Source: Dechloromonas sp.
GTDB lineage: Bacteria > Pseudomonadota > Gammaproteobacteria > Burkholderiales > Rhodocyclaceae
Assembly: GCA_016790815.1 (NCBI GenBank)
Contig: JAEUOG010000032.1
Coordinates: 1-64,000, forward strand
Direction: 5' to 3'
Length of the DNA: 64,000 nucleotides
The notes below the pieces were generated by a model, which was not told where the DNA came from, made no database searches, and was given only the letters and a program-made list of their open reading frames with translations. The first letter of the stretch is position 1, and every line of letters begins with the position of its first letter. Positions 46,480 through 55,364 of the stretch are shown one piece after another. Both the position numbers and the translations under genes were made by a program.

Positions 46480-47397
46480 TCAGTCGCGCAGTTCGCGACC
46501 GGTCAGTTTGATAAAAACGTCTTCGAGATTGGAGGCGCGATGGACGTAGCGCAGGCCGTCGACCTCGGCCAGCCGGGCCAGCAGTTGGCGCGGGTCGCGA
46601 CAGTAGAAAAAGGCAGTTTCGCCGCTGGTTTCGACGCGCTCGGCCAGATGCTTTTCATTTTTGACGAAATTGTCCAGTTGACCGTGGTATTCGTCGTAAA
46701 CCTCGATCACCTGCGGCTCGATCTGCTCGGCGATCAGCTGGCGCGGGCTGCCTTCGGCGATCTTCCGGCCATGGTCGATGACGATAAGCGTGTCGCACAG
46801 GCGTTCAGCTTCGTCCATGAAATGCGTTGTCAGAATCAGTGTCTTGCCCGCCGATTTGAGCTGTTTGAGGCGATCCCAGATCAGGTGGCGTGCCTGCGGG
46901 TCGAGGCCGGTGGTTGGCTCGTCGAGGAAAATGATGTCGGGGTCGTTGACCATCGCCCGGGCCAGCGTCAGCCGACGCTTCATGCCGCCGGAAAGTGTCG
47001 ACAAGCGGGCGCCGGCCTTGCTCGACAGGCCGGCAAAGTCGAGCAGTTGTGGGATCTTGGCACGGATCTCGGCGTCCTTGAGCCCGAAGTAGCGGCCGAA
47101 GACGAGCAGGTTTTCGGCGCAGGTGAAATCGGGGTCGAGATTGTCGAATTGGGGTACGACGCCAATGCGTGCCCGCGCCGCCTGAGCGTCGTCGGGAATG
47201 GCGTGGCCGTTGAGCACGATTTCGCCGCTGTCCGGCCCGGTCAGGCCAAGGCAGAGGCGCAGCGTTGTCGTCTTGCCGGCGCCGTTCGGGCCGAGCAGGC
47301 CGAAACAGGTGCCGGCTTCGACAGCGAACGACAGGCCGGCAACGACTTCGTTGCCGGCGTAGGTCTTGCGCAGTTCGCTTGCGGTCAGTGCCGCCAT
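46480..47397 (-). CDS. ABC transporter ATP-binding protein (NodI-like)
   Basis: The 305-residue ATPase has Walker A GPNGAGKT (36-43), signature LSGGMKRR, Walker B IIFLDEPT and the switch His in ILTTHFMDE, with the extended C-terminal part of NodI/DrrA-type exporters. It should pair with the NodJ-like permease at 42806-43576. It overlaps the upstream hydrolase gene by 13 bp. A dispersed repeat copy lies antisense inside its 3' third. Confidence 0.92.
   Translation of the reverse strand: MAALTASELRKTYAGNEVVAGLSFAVEAGTCFGLLGPNGAGKTTTLRLCLGLTGPDSGEIVLNGHAIPDDAQAARARIGVVPQFDNLDPDFTCAENLLVFGRYFGLKDAEIRAKIPQLLDFAGLSSKAGARLSTLSGGMKRRLTLARAMVNDPDIIFLDEPTTGLDPQARHLIWDRLKQLKSAGKTLILTTHFMDEAERLCDTLIVIDHGRKIAEGSPRQLIAEQIEPQVIEVYDEYHGQLDNFVKNEKHLAERVETSGETAFFYCRDPRQLLARLAEVDGLRYVHRASNLEDVFIKLTGRELRD
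46652..46688 (+). repeat. Dispersed GGTYGACCGCAG element, copy 19
   Basis: TTTTCATTTTTGACG, AAATTGT, then CCAGTTGACCGTGGTA. It runs antisense inside the NodI-like gene. Confidence 0.6.
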
Positions 47398-48023
47398 GCG
47401 CGGGTGACGATGTCGCGGATCTGGTGCAGGCGACGGTGGAAAAAGTGATCGGCCCCCGGCACAACGACGACTGGCAGGTCGAGCGGCAGCGCCCAGGCGA
47501 AGACATTGTCCAGCGGTACGGTTTCGTCGGACGAGCCATGGATGACGATGGTGTCGTGCGGGACGGCCTCGGTATCGTATTGGCGGCTACCTTCGACAAA
47601 ACCGGCGGCGGTGCCGACCAGCACCAGGCGCTGGGCCGGGTGGCCGGCGTCGACGAGGCGCTTGGCGACGCGGGTCTGGCAAAAGGCGCCAAACGAAAAG
47701 CCGGCCAGCGCGACGGGCAGATTGCCGCAGCGGCACTTGGTGTCTTCGAGCACGGCCAGCAGGTCGTCGACTTCGCCACGGCCTTCGTCATGCACGCCTT
47801 CGGTACCACCGACGCCGCGGAAGTTCGGGCGAAACGCGGCGTAGCCGAGATTGGTGAAGGTCTTGGCCAGCGTGTAGGCGACCTTGTTGGTGTTGGCGCC
47901 ACCGCCGATCGGGTGCGGGTGGGCGATCAGCGCGATGCCCCTCGGAGCGTCCGGGCGCTCCATGATGACTTCGATCTTGCCGACCGGGCCATCGACGAAA
48001 ATTCTCTCTTCGACGACTTTCAT
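47385..48023 (-). CDS. Alpha/beta hydrolase (dienelactone-hydrolase-like)
   Basis: This 212-residue protein has HPHPIGGG near the N-terminus, the nucleophile Ser110 in GFSFGA, Asp in HGSSDETVP and His in GADHFFH. This pattern is typical of small COG2945-type hydrolases. The ATG at 48023 overlaps the ferredoxin gene by 4 bp, and its end overlaps the NodI-like gene, so the three form one operon. Substrate unknown. Confidence 0.85.
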   Translation of the reverse strand: MKVVEERIFVDGPVGKIEVIMERPDAPRGIALIAHPHPIGGGANTNKVAYTLAKTFTNLGYAAFRPNFRGVGGTEGVHDEGRGEVDDLLAVLEDTKCRCGNLPVALAGFSFGAFCQTRVAKRLVDAGHPAQRLVLVGTAAGFVEGSRQYDTEAVPHDTIVIHGSSDETVPLDNVFAWALPLDLPVVVVPGADHFFHRRLHQIRDIVTRAWRH

Positions 48024-48328
48024 ATTTTCAGACGCTCCACGACGCGACCATGGATCAGGTGTTCCTGGATGATTTCCTCGACGTCTTCCTTGTCCACATA
48101 GGTGTACCAGACGGCTTCCGGATACACGACCATGACCGGCCCCTGATCGCAGCGGTCGAGGCAGCCGGCCTTGTTGATGCGGACCTTGCCCTCGCCCTTC
48201 ATCTTGAGTTGGGCGATGCGGTCCTTGGCGTAGGTTTGCATTTCGGTTGCGCCGAGGGCGTTGCAGCAGGTTTCGCCGGGCTCGCGCTGGTTGCAGCAGA
48301 AAAAGACGTGGTGCTTGAAATGGCTCAT
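48020..48328 (-). CDS. Thioredoxin-like [2Fe-2S] ferredoxin
   Basis: This 102-residue protein resembles the thioredoxin-like [2Fe-2S] ferredoxins (COG3411). Cysteines at 11/12, 21/22, 56 and 60 (AGCLDRCDQGP) can supply the cluster ligands. It begins the ferredoxin, hydrolase, ABC-transporter row on the minus strand. The electron partner is unknown. Confidence 0.9.
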   Translation of the reverse strand: MSHFKHHVFFCCNQREPGETCCNALGATEMQTYAKDRIAQLKMKGEGKVRINKAGCLDRCDQGPVMVVYPEAVWYTYVDKEDVEEIIQEHLIHGRVVERLKI

Positions 48329-48367
48329 GCGGACTCTCCTTTGGGGTCATCCATTATAGGCGAGGCG

Positions 48368-48381
48368 GTTTCACGTGGAAC
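48368..48381. other. parS-like centromere site 4
   Basis: GTTTCACGTGGAAC differs by one base from the perfect ParB-binding palindrome. Intergenic, between the ferredoxin and DUF1801 genes. Confidence 0.8.
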
Positions 48382-48414
48382 GCTGGCGGCGGATTAGAGG
48401 TCGACGACGCCTTT

Positions 48415-48798
48415 TCAGCCGGCAGCTTGGCGGGACGATCCAACTTTGCGGTATTGCGCAGCCAGCGCTTCGGCAACGTCGCCGATGAGCCGGTACGGGA
48501 GCGGTTTATCGAGTGGAAAGCTCAGATTGCCTTTCGGTCCGCGGAATTGTGCCAGGCTTTCAATCAGCGACTGATCGGCAGTGAGGGGCGGATAGATGCC
48601 GATGTGTTTCTTGAATGCCGCAAAGTAGGGAAAAACCTTGCCGAGTCGAAATGCCGGAACGTTGTAGCCGATGCAGCGGACGGCTTCCGGAAGCCGCGCT
48701 TCGACCTCTCTCTGGATCATGTGCAGGATGAGCTGAACAGCATGTGGCTGCGCGGCAAAGTATTGGTCATGCGATTCGTAGTGGACGGATGAGGGCAT
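48415..48798 (-). CDS. DUF1801 (YdhG/iron-chaperone-like) protein
   Basis: This 127-residue soluble protein matches the DUF1801 family (CIGYNVPAFRLGKVFPYFAAFKKHIGIYP). Some relatives are called iron-transport chaperones, but no reaction is established. It lies 5 bp after the P-type ATPase gene on the same strand and may be co-transcribed with it. Confidence 0.82.
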   Translation of the reverse strand: MPSSVHYESHDQYFAAQPHAVQLILHMIQREVEARLPEAVRCIGYNVPAFRLGKVFPYFAAFKKHIGIYPPLTADQSLIESLAQFRGPKGNLSFPLDKPLPYRLIGDVAEALAAQYRKVGSSRQAAG

Positions 48799-48803
48799 GG
48801 GGA

Positions 48804-51518
48804 TCAGCTCCGGGTCGTGGCTTTTCGTGCCATGCCTTGCTCAAGGGCAACGACGGCTGAGGAAAACACGGCAAAGCTGACGATAGTTGCCCACTCTTCG
48901 AGCCCGATAGGTGCTGTCTGGAACAACTGGTTCATCATCGGCAGATAGGTCAGCAGGATTTGCAGGGTGAGCATGGTGGCAATGCCGGCCCAGATCCACG
49001 GGTTGGAAAACAGCCCCTGTTTCCAGAAACCCTGGGTCAGCGAGCGGCAGTTGAAGAGGTAGGCCATTTCGACCATGACGAAGACGTTGACGGCGACAGT
49101 GCGCGCTTCGGCCAGGCTGTGGCCCTGCTCCAGCTCGCGCAGGAAAAGGCCGAAGGCGCCGGCCAGCAGCAGGAATGAAACGAGGACGATGCGGCGGATC
49201 AGGGCAACATCGAGTACCGGCTGGTCCAGCCGGCGCGGCGGGCGGTGCATGATGCCGCGCTCGATCGGCTCGAAGGCGAGGGGCAGGCCGATCAGCACGG
49301 CCGTAGTCATGTTGATCCACAGGATTTGCAGCGGCGTGATGGGTATCATGGCCCCGAAGAGGATGGCGGCGACGATGACGAGACCTTCGCCGAAATTGGT
49401 CGGTAGCGTCCAGGTGATGAATTTGACGAGGTTGTCCCAGACGCCGCGTCCCTCCTCGACGGCCGCTTCGATGCTGGCGAAATTGTCGTCGGTAAGGACC
49501 ATGGCTGCGGCTTCCTTGGCCACTTCGGTGCCGGCCAGGCCCATGGCGATGCCGATGTCGGCCTGTTTGAGGGCTGGCGCGTCATTGACGCCGTCGCCGG
49601 TCATCGCGACGACTTCACCGCGCGCCTGGAGGGCGCGGACAAGGCGCAGCTTCTGTTCCGGTTCGACGCGGGCGAAGACGTCGACGCTGTGGGCTGCTTC
49701 GCCCAGCGCCGTGTCGTCGAGCAGGGCCAGTTCGCGGCCGGTCAGCGCTTCTTCTGCGCTCAGTCCGATTTGACGGGCGATGGCGAGCGCGGTGACGGCG
49801 TGGTCGCCGGTGATCATCTTGACCCGGATGCCGGCCGAATGGCAGTTGCGGATGGCGCTGACGGCGGCCTTGCGCGGCGGGTCGATCATGCCGACGATGC
49901 CGATCAGCGTGAGCTTGTCGATGCCTTCCACGGTTAACCGGAAATTTTGGTCAAAATCGAAATTCTTCCGGGCCAGCAGCAGGACGCGCATGCCCTGTTC
50001 GGCATAAGCGTGGGCGACTTTTTCGATAGCCGCCGGGTCGATGGGCAGCGGCTGGCCGTTGGCCGACAACTGATCGGCGCACAGCGGCAGCAGGCGTTCG
50101 AGGGCGCCTTTGACGTAGACCACGCCCTGCCCGTCGCCCTCGTGGGCGGTGGCCATGAATTGCCGGGTGGCGTCGAAAGGCAAGACGTCGCAACGCGGAA
50201 AGAGCTTGCCCAGCGTGTGCTCGTCGAGCTTGCCCTTGCGCGCGGCAACGATCAGCGCGGCTTCGGTCGGGTCGCCGGTTATTTTCCACTGGCCGTGTTC
50301 GTGGCGCAGCGAGGCATCGTTGCAAAGTGCACCGGCGATCAGGGCGTGGCGCAGCGCGCCGTCGACCTCGGCAGGCATCTCGTCGTGGGTGATAGGGCCT
50401 TCCGGCGCGTAACCGCGGCCGCCGACGGCATAACCTTCTCCGGCGCACCACAGGACGCGCACGGTCATCGCGTTTTCGGTCAGCGTGCCGGTCTTGTCGG
50501 AGCAAATGACGGTTGTGCTGCCCAGTGTTTCGACCGCCGGCAGGTGGCGGATGATGGCCCGCCGCTTGGCCATGCGGGCGACGCCGATGGCCAATGTGAC
50601 GGTCACGGCCGCTGGCAGGCCTTCCGGAATGGCGCCAACGGCGAGCGCTACTGCCGCGATGAACATGTCGAATGCAGCTTCGCCACGGGCCAGGCCAACG
50701 CCGACGGTGAGCAGCGCCAGCCCGCCGATTGCCCACAGCAGCCAGTTGGAGAAACGCGCCATCTTGCGCGTCAGCGGCGTGGCCAGATCGGGGGCGGCAG
50801 CGATAAGGCCGGCGATGCGCCCGGTTTCGGTGGCGTCACCGGTGGCGATGACCAGCCCGCTGCCCTGCCCGGCTACCACCGTCGTACCGGCGTAGGCCAT
50901 GTTGAGGCGGTCGGCGAGCAGGGTGTCGGGGTGCAGTGGGTCGGCGTGCTTGCTGACCGGCTGCGATTCGCCGGTCAGCATCGAATCGTCGGTGTGCAGT
51001 TCGTGGCCATGTACCAGGCGCAGGTCGGCCGGAATACGGTCGCCGGCGGCAAGCATGACGACGTCGCCGGGGACCAGTAGCGTCGCGTCGAGTTGTTTGC
51101 GATGGCCGCCGCGGCGCACCGTGACGGGGGTGGCGACACTCCGCGCCAGGGCGGCAAGGGCGCCTTCGGCCTTGGCTTCCTGCCAGTAGCCGATGAAGGC
51201 ATTGACCAGCACGACGCCAAAGATCACGCTGGCGTCCACGACCTCACCGAGGACGGCAGTGATCGCGCCGGCGGCAATCAGCACCAGGATCAGCGGTTGC
51301 ATGACCTGCTCGGTGAAGCGGCGCCAGGCCGGCTTGCCGGGGCGTTCTGTCAGGCGATTGGCGCCGTGTCGGGTGAGTCGGGAGGCAGCTTCGTCATCGG
51401 TCAGGCCGCTGGCGTGATCGACCCCCAGTCGCCGGGCCGCGGCGTCAGCCGTGTCGGCATGCCAGACTAGGTCCGGCGCGTTGCCAGCAACAGGAAGGGT
51501 AGGGTCAGGAAGGGCCAT
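48804..51518 (-). CDS. P-type cation-transporting ATPase (P2/PMA1-like)
   Basis: The 904-residue protein has the P2-type layout: an N-terminal cation-ATPase domain, actuator motif TGES, phosphorylation site DKTGTLTEN near residue 339, TGDGVNDAP, and about ten membrane helices. PEGLP in helix 4 and the general build fit calcium- or other-cation P2 pumps; the ion is not certain. The ATG at 51518 overlaps the VanZ-like gene by 52 bp. A long open extension further upstream lies inside that gene and is not conserved-looking. A minus-strand dispersed repeat encodes part of it near residue 520. Confidence 0.9.
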   Translation of the reverse strand: MALPDPTLPVAGNAPDLVWHADTADAAARRLGVDHASGLTDDEAASRLTRHGANRLTERPGKPAWRRFTEQVMQPLILVLIAAGAITAVLGEVVDASVIFGVVLVNAFIGYWQEAKAEGALAALARSVATPVTVRRGGHRKQLDATLLVPGDVVMLAAGDRIPADLRLVHGHELHTDDSMLTGESQPVSKHADPLHPDTLLADRLNMAYAGTTVVAGQGSGLVIATGDATETGRIAGLIAAAPDLATPLTRKMARFSNWLLWAIGGLALLTVGVGLARGEAAFDMFIAAVALAVGAIPEGLPAAVTVTLAIGVARMAKRRAIIRHLPAVETLGSTTVICSDKTGTLTENAMTVRVLWCAGEGYAVGGRGYAPEGPITHDEMPAEVDGALRHALIAGALCNDASLRHEHGQWKITGDPTEAALIVAARKGKLDEHTLGKLFPRCDVLPFDATRQFMATAHEGDGQGVVYVKGALERLLPLCADQLSANGQPLPIDPAAIEKVAHAYAEQGMRVLLLARKNFDFDQNFRLTVEGIDKLTLIGIVGMIDPPRKAAVSAIRNCHSAGIRVKMITGDHAVTALAIARQIGLSAEEALTGRELALLDDTALGEAAHSVDVFARVEPEQKLRLVRALQARGEVVAMTGDGVNDAPALKQADIGIAMGLAGTEVAKEAAAMVLTDDNFASIEAAVEEGRGVWDNLVKFITWTLPTNFGEGLVIVAAILFGAMIPITPLQILWINMTTAVLIGLPLAFEPIERGIMHRPPRRLDQPVLDVALIRRIVLVSFLLLAGAFGLFLRELEQGHSLAEARTVAVNVFVMVEMAYLFNCRSLTQGFWKQGLFSNPWIWAGIATMLTLQILLTYLPMMNQLFQTAPIGLEEWATIVSFAVFSSAVVALEQGMARKATTRS
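49927..49965 (-). repeat. Dispersed GGTYGACCGCAG element, copy 20 (minus strand)
   Basis: On the minus strand: GAATTTCGATTTTGACC, AAAATTT, then CCGGTTAACCGTGGAA. It lies inside the P-type ATPase gene (residues NFDFDQNFRLTVEG). Confidence 0.65.
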
Positions 51519-52525
51519 AGGGTTGCGACCAAGCGCGTCAGGCCATTGAAATTGAGGAAATGCCCCTGTCGCCAGGTGGCAAGGGCAGCTTCCGAATAAG
51601 GATTGGGTGGCGCCATGTTCACCAGCACCGTGGCGGCCATCAAGGCCAGCGCAGTGATCATGTGACGCGGCGTCGCCGGCAGGGCAACGGCCACGCCAAG
51701 AATGGCGCTGCCGACGATCAGCCCGAGCCTGGCGCCGGGCGTCATCCAGGCCAGCGATTCGGCAGGACTGACCAGCACGGCCGCGGCGACCGTGCTGATG
51801 ACCAAGCAGAGGAGCAGGAAAAGCGGCACGATGAGGTAGGCAAAAAGCAGGCGTGCACACAGCATGCGGACGATCAGCCCGACGGCAACGGCGTTGAAGG
51901 CAGTGATGCTGGCCTCGATCATGACGAAGCTCTCGGCAGCGAAGGGAACGGCGCCGGTCAAGCCGAAAATCTGGCGCACATCGCCGGCACCAAAGAGCAG
52001 CGTTTCCGGAGACAGTGGCACGAGTAGCCACAGACCGAGCAGCGTCAAGCCGAGTTCTGCATGCGGGATGGGGGCGATCAGCCGGTGCTGCAGTGCGGCG
52101 ATGCGAGCGAAGACGCGCGGCCCGAGATGCTTCGCCAAAGCTGCTCCGAGCAGGCCGCCCAGCGCGTTGCAGGCGAGGTCGAGGTTGGATGGCACACGCG
52201 AAGGGAGCCAGGTTTGCACCGATTCAAGGCTGAAACTGACGCCTCCGGCGAGCAGTGCGGCGAGGATCAGCGCAGTGAATCGGCCGGGCAGGCTGCTCAG
52301 GGCCAGCGTCAGGAAGAAGCCGAGGGGAAGGTAGACCGCGACATTGGCGGCGAGGTCGAAGACGGTCCAGTAGCGTGGCCAGCCGCCATCCAGAAAGGCT
52401 ATTGTCGAAACGCCGGTATCGCGCCAGCCGGTAAACGGGTGCAGGCTGCCGTACACGACCAGCCCGAACCAGGCGAGCGCCAGGTAGCGGGAAAGCAGGA
52501 TTGGGCCACGACCATGATGTGCCAT
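51467..52525 (-). CDS. VanZ-like membrane protein
   Basis: The 352-residue integral membrane protein has about nine hydrophobic helices. Its N-terminal third has the VanZ-like layout (LHPFTGWRD, NVAVYLPLGFFL, PSNLDLACNALGGLLGA). VanZ-like proteins are linked to low-level glycopeptide resistance in Gram-positives, but the role in proteobacteria is unknown. It overlaps the P-type ATPase start by 52 bp. Confidence 0.8.
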   Translation of the reverse strand: MAHHGRGPILLSRYLALAWFGLVVYGSLHPFTGWRDTGVSTIAFLDGGWPRYWTVFDLAANVAVYLPLGFFLTLALSSLPGRFTALILAALLAGGVSFSLESVQTWLPSRVPSNLDLACNALGGLLGAALAKHLGPRVFARIAALQHRLIAPIPHAELGLTLLGLWLLVPLSPETLLFGAGDVRQIFGLTGAVPFAAESFVMIEASITAFNAVAVGLIVRMLCARLLFAYLIVPLFLLLCLVISTVAAAVLVSPAESLAWMTPGARLGLIVGSAILGVAVALPATPRHMITALALMAATVLVNMAPPNPYSEAALATWRQGHFLNFNGLTRLVATLWPFLTLPFLLLATRRT

Positions 52526-52662
52526 GACTCGATTTTAGGTGGGAATGGCCGGCCCGTCAGCACCCACGTGTTGTGACGATCGTGGCGGCAGAAGGGCCTT
52601 TGCGCTTGCGGGTTGCCACACTGTCAGTAGATTCCGCAGTGTCCAGGCTTTTCTGTTCAGCG

Positions 52663-54204
52663 TTAGTGGTGGTGTGGATGCGCGTTTGTGTGATGGGTTT
52701 CAGAGGCTGCCCGATGGCGCAGGGCCTCGTGTATATCCACGTTGGGCCGCGGATGGCCGACCCATTGTGGCAACAGTGACCCGGCAATCATGCCAATGAT
52801 GCTGACGCCCAGCCCGATGAGCTGCGGTGGCACCAGTTGCCCGGCACTGGCCAGGGCATAGGCGTATTCGTTGGCGCTGCCGCCTGCGGTGCTGACCAAC
52901 ACTTCGACCACGATCCACGATGACAGCCCGCCGATGATGGCTGCCAGCGCCCCCTGCGTCGTCGCCCGTTTCCAGAAGGCGCCGAAGAAAAGCGGCACGA
53001 AGGCGCCGGCCAGCGTGATCTTGTAGGCGTTTTCGACCATCTTGAAAATGCTGGCGTTGGAGTACAGCGCGAAGGCAAGCACGATGCAGGCAAAAACCAC
53101 GATGGAGCTGCGCATCACTTTCAGGAGCTGGTGGTCGCCCATGTGCGGGTAGAAGCCACGCACGACATTTTCCGAGAAGGCGACCGAGGGGGCAAGCAAG
53201 GTGGCTGACGAGCAGCTCATGATGGCCGACAGAACGGCGCCGAAGAAGATGGCCTGGGCGAAGACCGGCGTGTGGTTTAGCACCAGCGTTGGCAGGACGA
53301 GCTGCGAGTCGGTCTGCAGCAGGCCGTTGAACAGCACGGGGTCAATCAGCGTCGCCGAGTAGGCAATGAACATCGGCACGAAGGTAAAGCAGAAATAGAT
53401 CGAGGCGCCGATGATCGAGCCCCACAGCGCGATGCTCTGGGTCTTCGCCGAGGTGATGCGCTGGAAGACGTCCTGTTGCGGGATCGAGCCGAGCATCATG
53501 GTGATCCAGGCGCCGAGGAAGGTCAGCCACAGCCACGGATCGGGCGGCGGGAAGAAATCGAGTTTGCCGGCTGCCGAGGCGTGGTTGATGACCAGTTCGA
53601 CGCCGCCGGTCAGCCCGGAGACAACGTAGCCGATGTACAGCATGCCGCCCATGATGACGCCCATCTGGACGAAATCGAGGATGGCTACCGAGAGCATGCC
53701 GCCGAAGGTGGTGTAGGTCAGGACGATCGCCGAACCGAGGATCATGCCGGCCGGCTGACTGATGTAGCCGTTGGTGACGACATTGAAAACCAGCCCGAGT
53801 GCCTTGATCTGGGCTGATACCCAGCCGAGGTAGCTGGCGACGATGCATAGCGTGGTCAGCACCTCGACCGTGCGGTTGTAACGCAGGCGGAAATAGTCGC
53901 CCAGCGTCAGGATGTTGAGCTTGTAGAGCTTCCGCGAGAAGAAGACGCCGGCGATGATCAGGCACATCGCCGAGCCGAAAGGATCGGCAACGACGCCGGT
54001 CAGGCCGTCCTTGACGAAGGTGGCAGAGACGCCGAAGACGGCTTCGGCCCCGAACCAGGTGGCGAACACGGTGGCGGTGACCACCGGTAGCGGCAAATGG
54101 CGGCCAGCAATAGCGAAATCCTTGGCACTATGGACGCGGGTCGCCGCAAAGAGGCCAATACCGATGGAAACCAGCAGGTAGAGAACGACGAACCAGATCA
54201 GCAT
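52663..54204 (-). CDS. Sodium:solute symporter with a His-rich C-terminal tail
   Basis: The 513-residue protein has about thirteen hydrophobic helices and matches the SSS family (GRHLPLPVVTATVFATWFGAEAV; a GWVSAQIKALG segment). The substrate cannot be read out. The cytosolic C-terminus ends in a histidine-rich tail (HHTNAHPHHH), which could bind metal. It stands alone between the VanZ-like gene and rluA; the 137-bp gap 52526-52662 shows no feature. Confidence 0.87.
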   Translation of the reverse strand: MLIWFVVLYLLVSIGIGLFAATRVHSAKDFAIAGRHLPLPVVTATVFATWFGAEAVFGVSATFVKDGLTGVVADPFGSAMCLIIAGVFFSRKLYKLNILTLGDYFRLRYNRTVEVLTTLCIVASYLGWVSAQIKALGLVFNVVTNGYISQPAGMILGSAIVLTYTTFGGMLSVAILDFVQMGVIMGGMLYIGYVVSGLTGGVELVINHASAAGKLDFFPPPDPWLWLTFLGAWITMMLGSIPQQDVFQRITSAKTQSIALWGSIIGASIYFCFTFVPMFIAYSATLIDPVLFNGLLQTDSQLVLPTLVLNHTPVFAQAIFFGAVLSAIMSCSSATLLAPSVAFSENVVRGFYPHMGDHQLLKVMRSSIVVFACIVLAFALYSNASIFKMVENAYKITLAGAFVPLFFGAFWKRATTQGALAAIIGGLSSWIVVEVLVSTAGGSANEYAYALASAGQLVPPQLIGLGVSIIGMIAGSLLPQWVGHPRPNVDIHEALRHRAASETHHTNAHPHHH

Positions 54205-54275
54205 GATCGTACGGTCGAATGGGGCAAGAGTTTGAAAACGCAGGAATTATAAAGTCGTTGGGCGGTTTCAAGGCG

Positions 54276-54929
54276 TCAAAAAGGGGCGTCGGAATGAAAT
54301 TGGATGGCTGCTGCGGTCAGCGGGTGAAAAAGGCCCAAATCCATGGCGTGCAGGAGCAGTCGATCGGCCAGCCCAGTCGCCTCGCCGCCATAAAGGTCGT
54401 CACCGAGAATCGGGTGGCCGAGCGAGGCCATATGGACGCGGAGCTGGTGTGAGCGACCAGTGACCGGCTCGAGTTCGACGCGCGTCGTGTTGGCGGCCGG
54501 GTCGCGGCTGACGACGCGAAACCGGGTCAACGACGGCTTGCCAATCTCGAAATCGACCTTCTGTCGCGGACGGTTCGGCCAGTCGCAGATCAACGGTAGC
54601 TCAACCTCGCCGCTCTCCTCCGCCATTTGCCCGTAAACGACGGCGACGTAACGCTTTTCGATCTGGCGTTCGCGGAAAAATCGCGAAAGCTGCCGGTGCA
54701 TTTCCGCTCCTCGCGCCAGAACGAGCAGGCCGGAAGTCGACATGTCTAGGCGATGGGCGATCAGCGCATCGGGGAAGCGGGCCTGAACGCGCGACGCCAG
54801 GCAGTCGTCCATGCCCTCCCCGCGTCCCGGCACGGAGAGTAGCCCGGCTGGTTTATCGACGACGATGATTTCGTTATCGACGTGGATGACGGTCAGGCCG
54901 TTGTCGGGTGGTGGCAGATAGGCAGTCAA
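54276..54929 (-). CDS. rluA: RluA-family pseudouridine synthase
   Basis: The 217-residue enzyme has the catalytic HRLDMSTSGLL block with Asp62, plus KPAGLLSVPG and GRSHQLRVHM. It makes pseudouridine in 23S rRNA and some tRNAs. Without an S4 domain and with this length it fits RluA (E. coli RluA has 219 residues). The start is a TTG at 54929, chosen for length, for AGGGTGA 7-8 bp upstream and because it overlaps the stop of the small exported gene by 2 bp, suggesting translational coupling. A dispersed repeat lies near its 3' end. Confidence 0.85.
   Translation of the reverse strand: MTAYLPPPDNGLTVIHVDNEIIVVDKPAGLLSVPGRGEGMDDCLASRVQARFPDALIAHRLDMSTSGLLVLARGAEMHRQLSRFFRERQIEKRYVAVVYGQMAEESGEVELPLICDWPNRPRQKVDFEIGKPSLTRFRVVSRDPAANTTRVELEPVTGRSHQLRVHMASLGHPILGDDLYGGEATGLADRLLLHAMDLGLFHPLTAAAIQFHSDAPF
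54309..54342 (-). repeat. Dispersed GGTYGACCGCAG element, copy 21 (minus strand)
   Basis: On the minus strand: GATTTGGGCC, TTTTTCA, then CCCGCTGACCGCAGCA. It lies in frame near the end of rluA (LGLFHPLTAAA). Confidence 0.7.
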
Positions 54930-55162
54930 AATGCTTTCACCCTGACGCTGCAGCCGCTGTCCCGGAACGCCGTGCTCTCGCGAAACCAGCTGGAGCCGGG
55001 CGAAGTCTGCGCGCAGACGCGGTGGTCGGTTGAGTGGCTTGCCCACCAGTACCACGGGGCCGGCTTGGCGAAACTCTGCGGCGCATTGACGGCCAGCCAA
55101 ATACAGAGCAGCAGCTTGCCGAGCCTTGATTTGAATGCAGAATTTTCTTGCCAAGCGGTCAT
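54926..55162 (-). CDS. Small exported Cys-containing protein next to an SOS box
   Basis: The 78-residue product has a signal peptide (hydrophobic core LLLCIWLAV, cleavage near SFA-KP, residue about 32) and a mature part of about 46 residues that starts PAPWYWW and holds Cys50 and Cys71, a likely disulfide. I do not recognise a named family. Its ATG lies 9 bp from a perfect LexA-type box, so it is probably SOS-induced. Its TGA overlaps the rluA TTG start. Confidence 0.65.
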   Translation of the reverse strand: MTAWQENSAFKSRLGKLLLCIWLAVNAPQSFAKPAPWYWWASHSTDHRVCAQTSPGSSWFRESTAFRDSGCSVRVKAF

Positions 55163-55170
55163 GGTAAATG

Positions 55171-55190
55171 TACTGTGTTTATACACAGTA
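55171..55190. promoter_or_regulatory. LexA (SOS) box
   Basis: TACTGTGTTTATACACAGTA is an almost perfect palindrome with CTGT-N8-ACAG spacing, the LexA operator form of gamma- and betaproteobacteria. It lies between the small exported gene (9 bp away) and recA (about 174 bp away) and may control both directions. Confidence 0.85.
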
Positions 55191-55364
55191 TTTAAGTAAT
55201 GGCGGAGCGGGCTGGGAATATACCTCGTCTGTTCCGTGTAATCAGTGAAATTGACGGCTGCCGATGGCACATCCGGAACAATCAGCCTGTCGATCAAACG
55301 CAGCAATTTCTATTCCATCTTTGGCCCCTGTGCCATAATCCGCTCAAATTTCCGAGGTAACACC

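Noticed and set aside
51519..52031. N-terminal extension of the P-type ATPase frame
   Set aside because: The frame stays open upstream but lies within the VanZ-like gene and has no conserved sequence; the ATG at 51518 gives the normal family length.
52558..52575. CCCACGTGTTGTG as a parS site
   Set aside because: It shares only the central CACGTG; the outer bases do not match the ParB palindrome.
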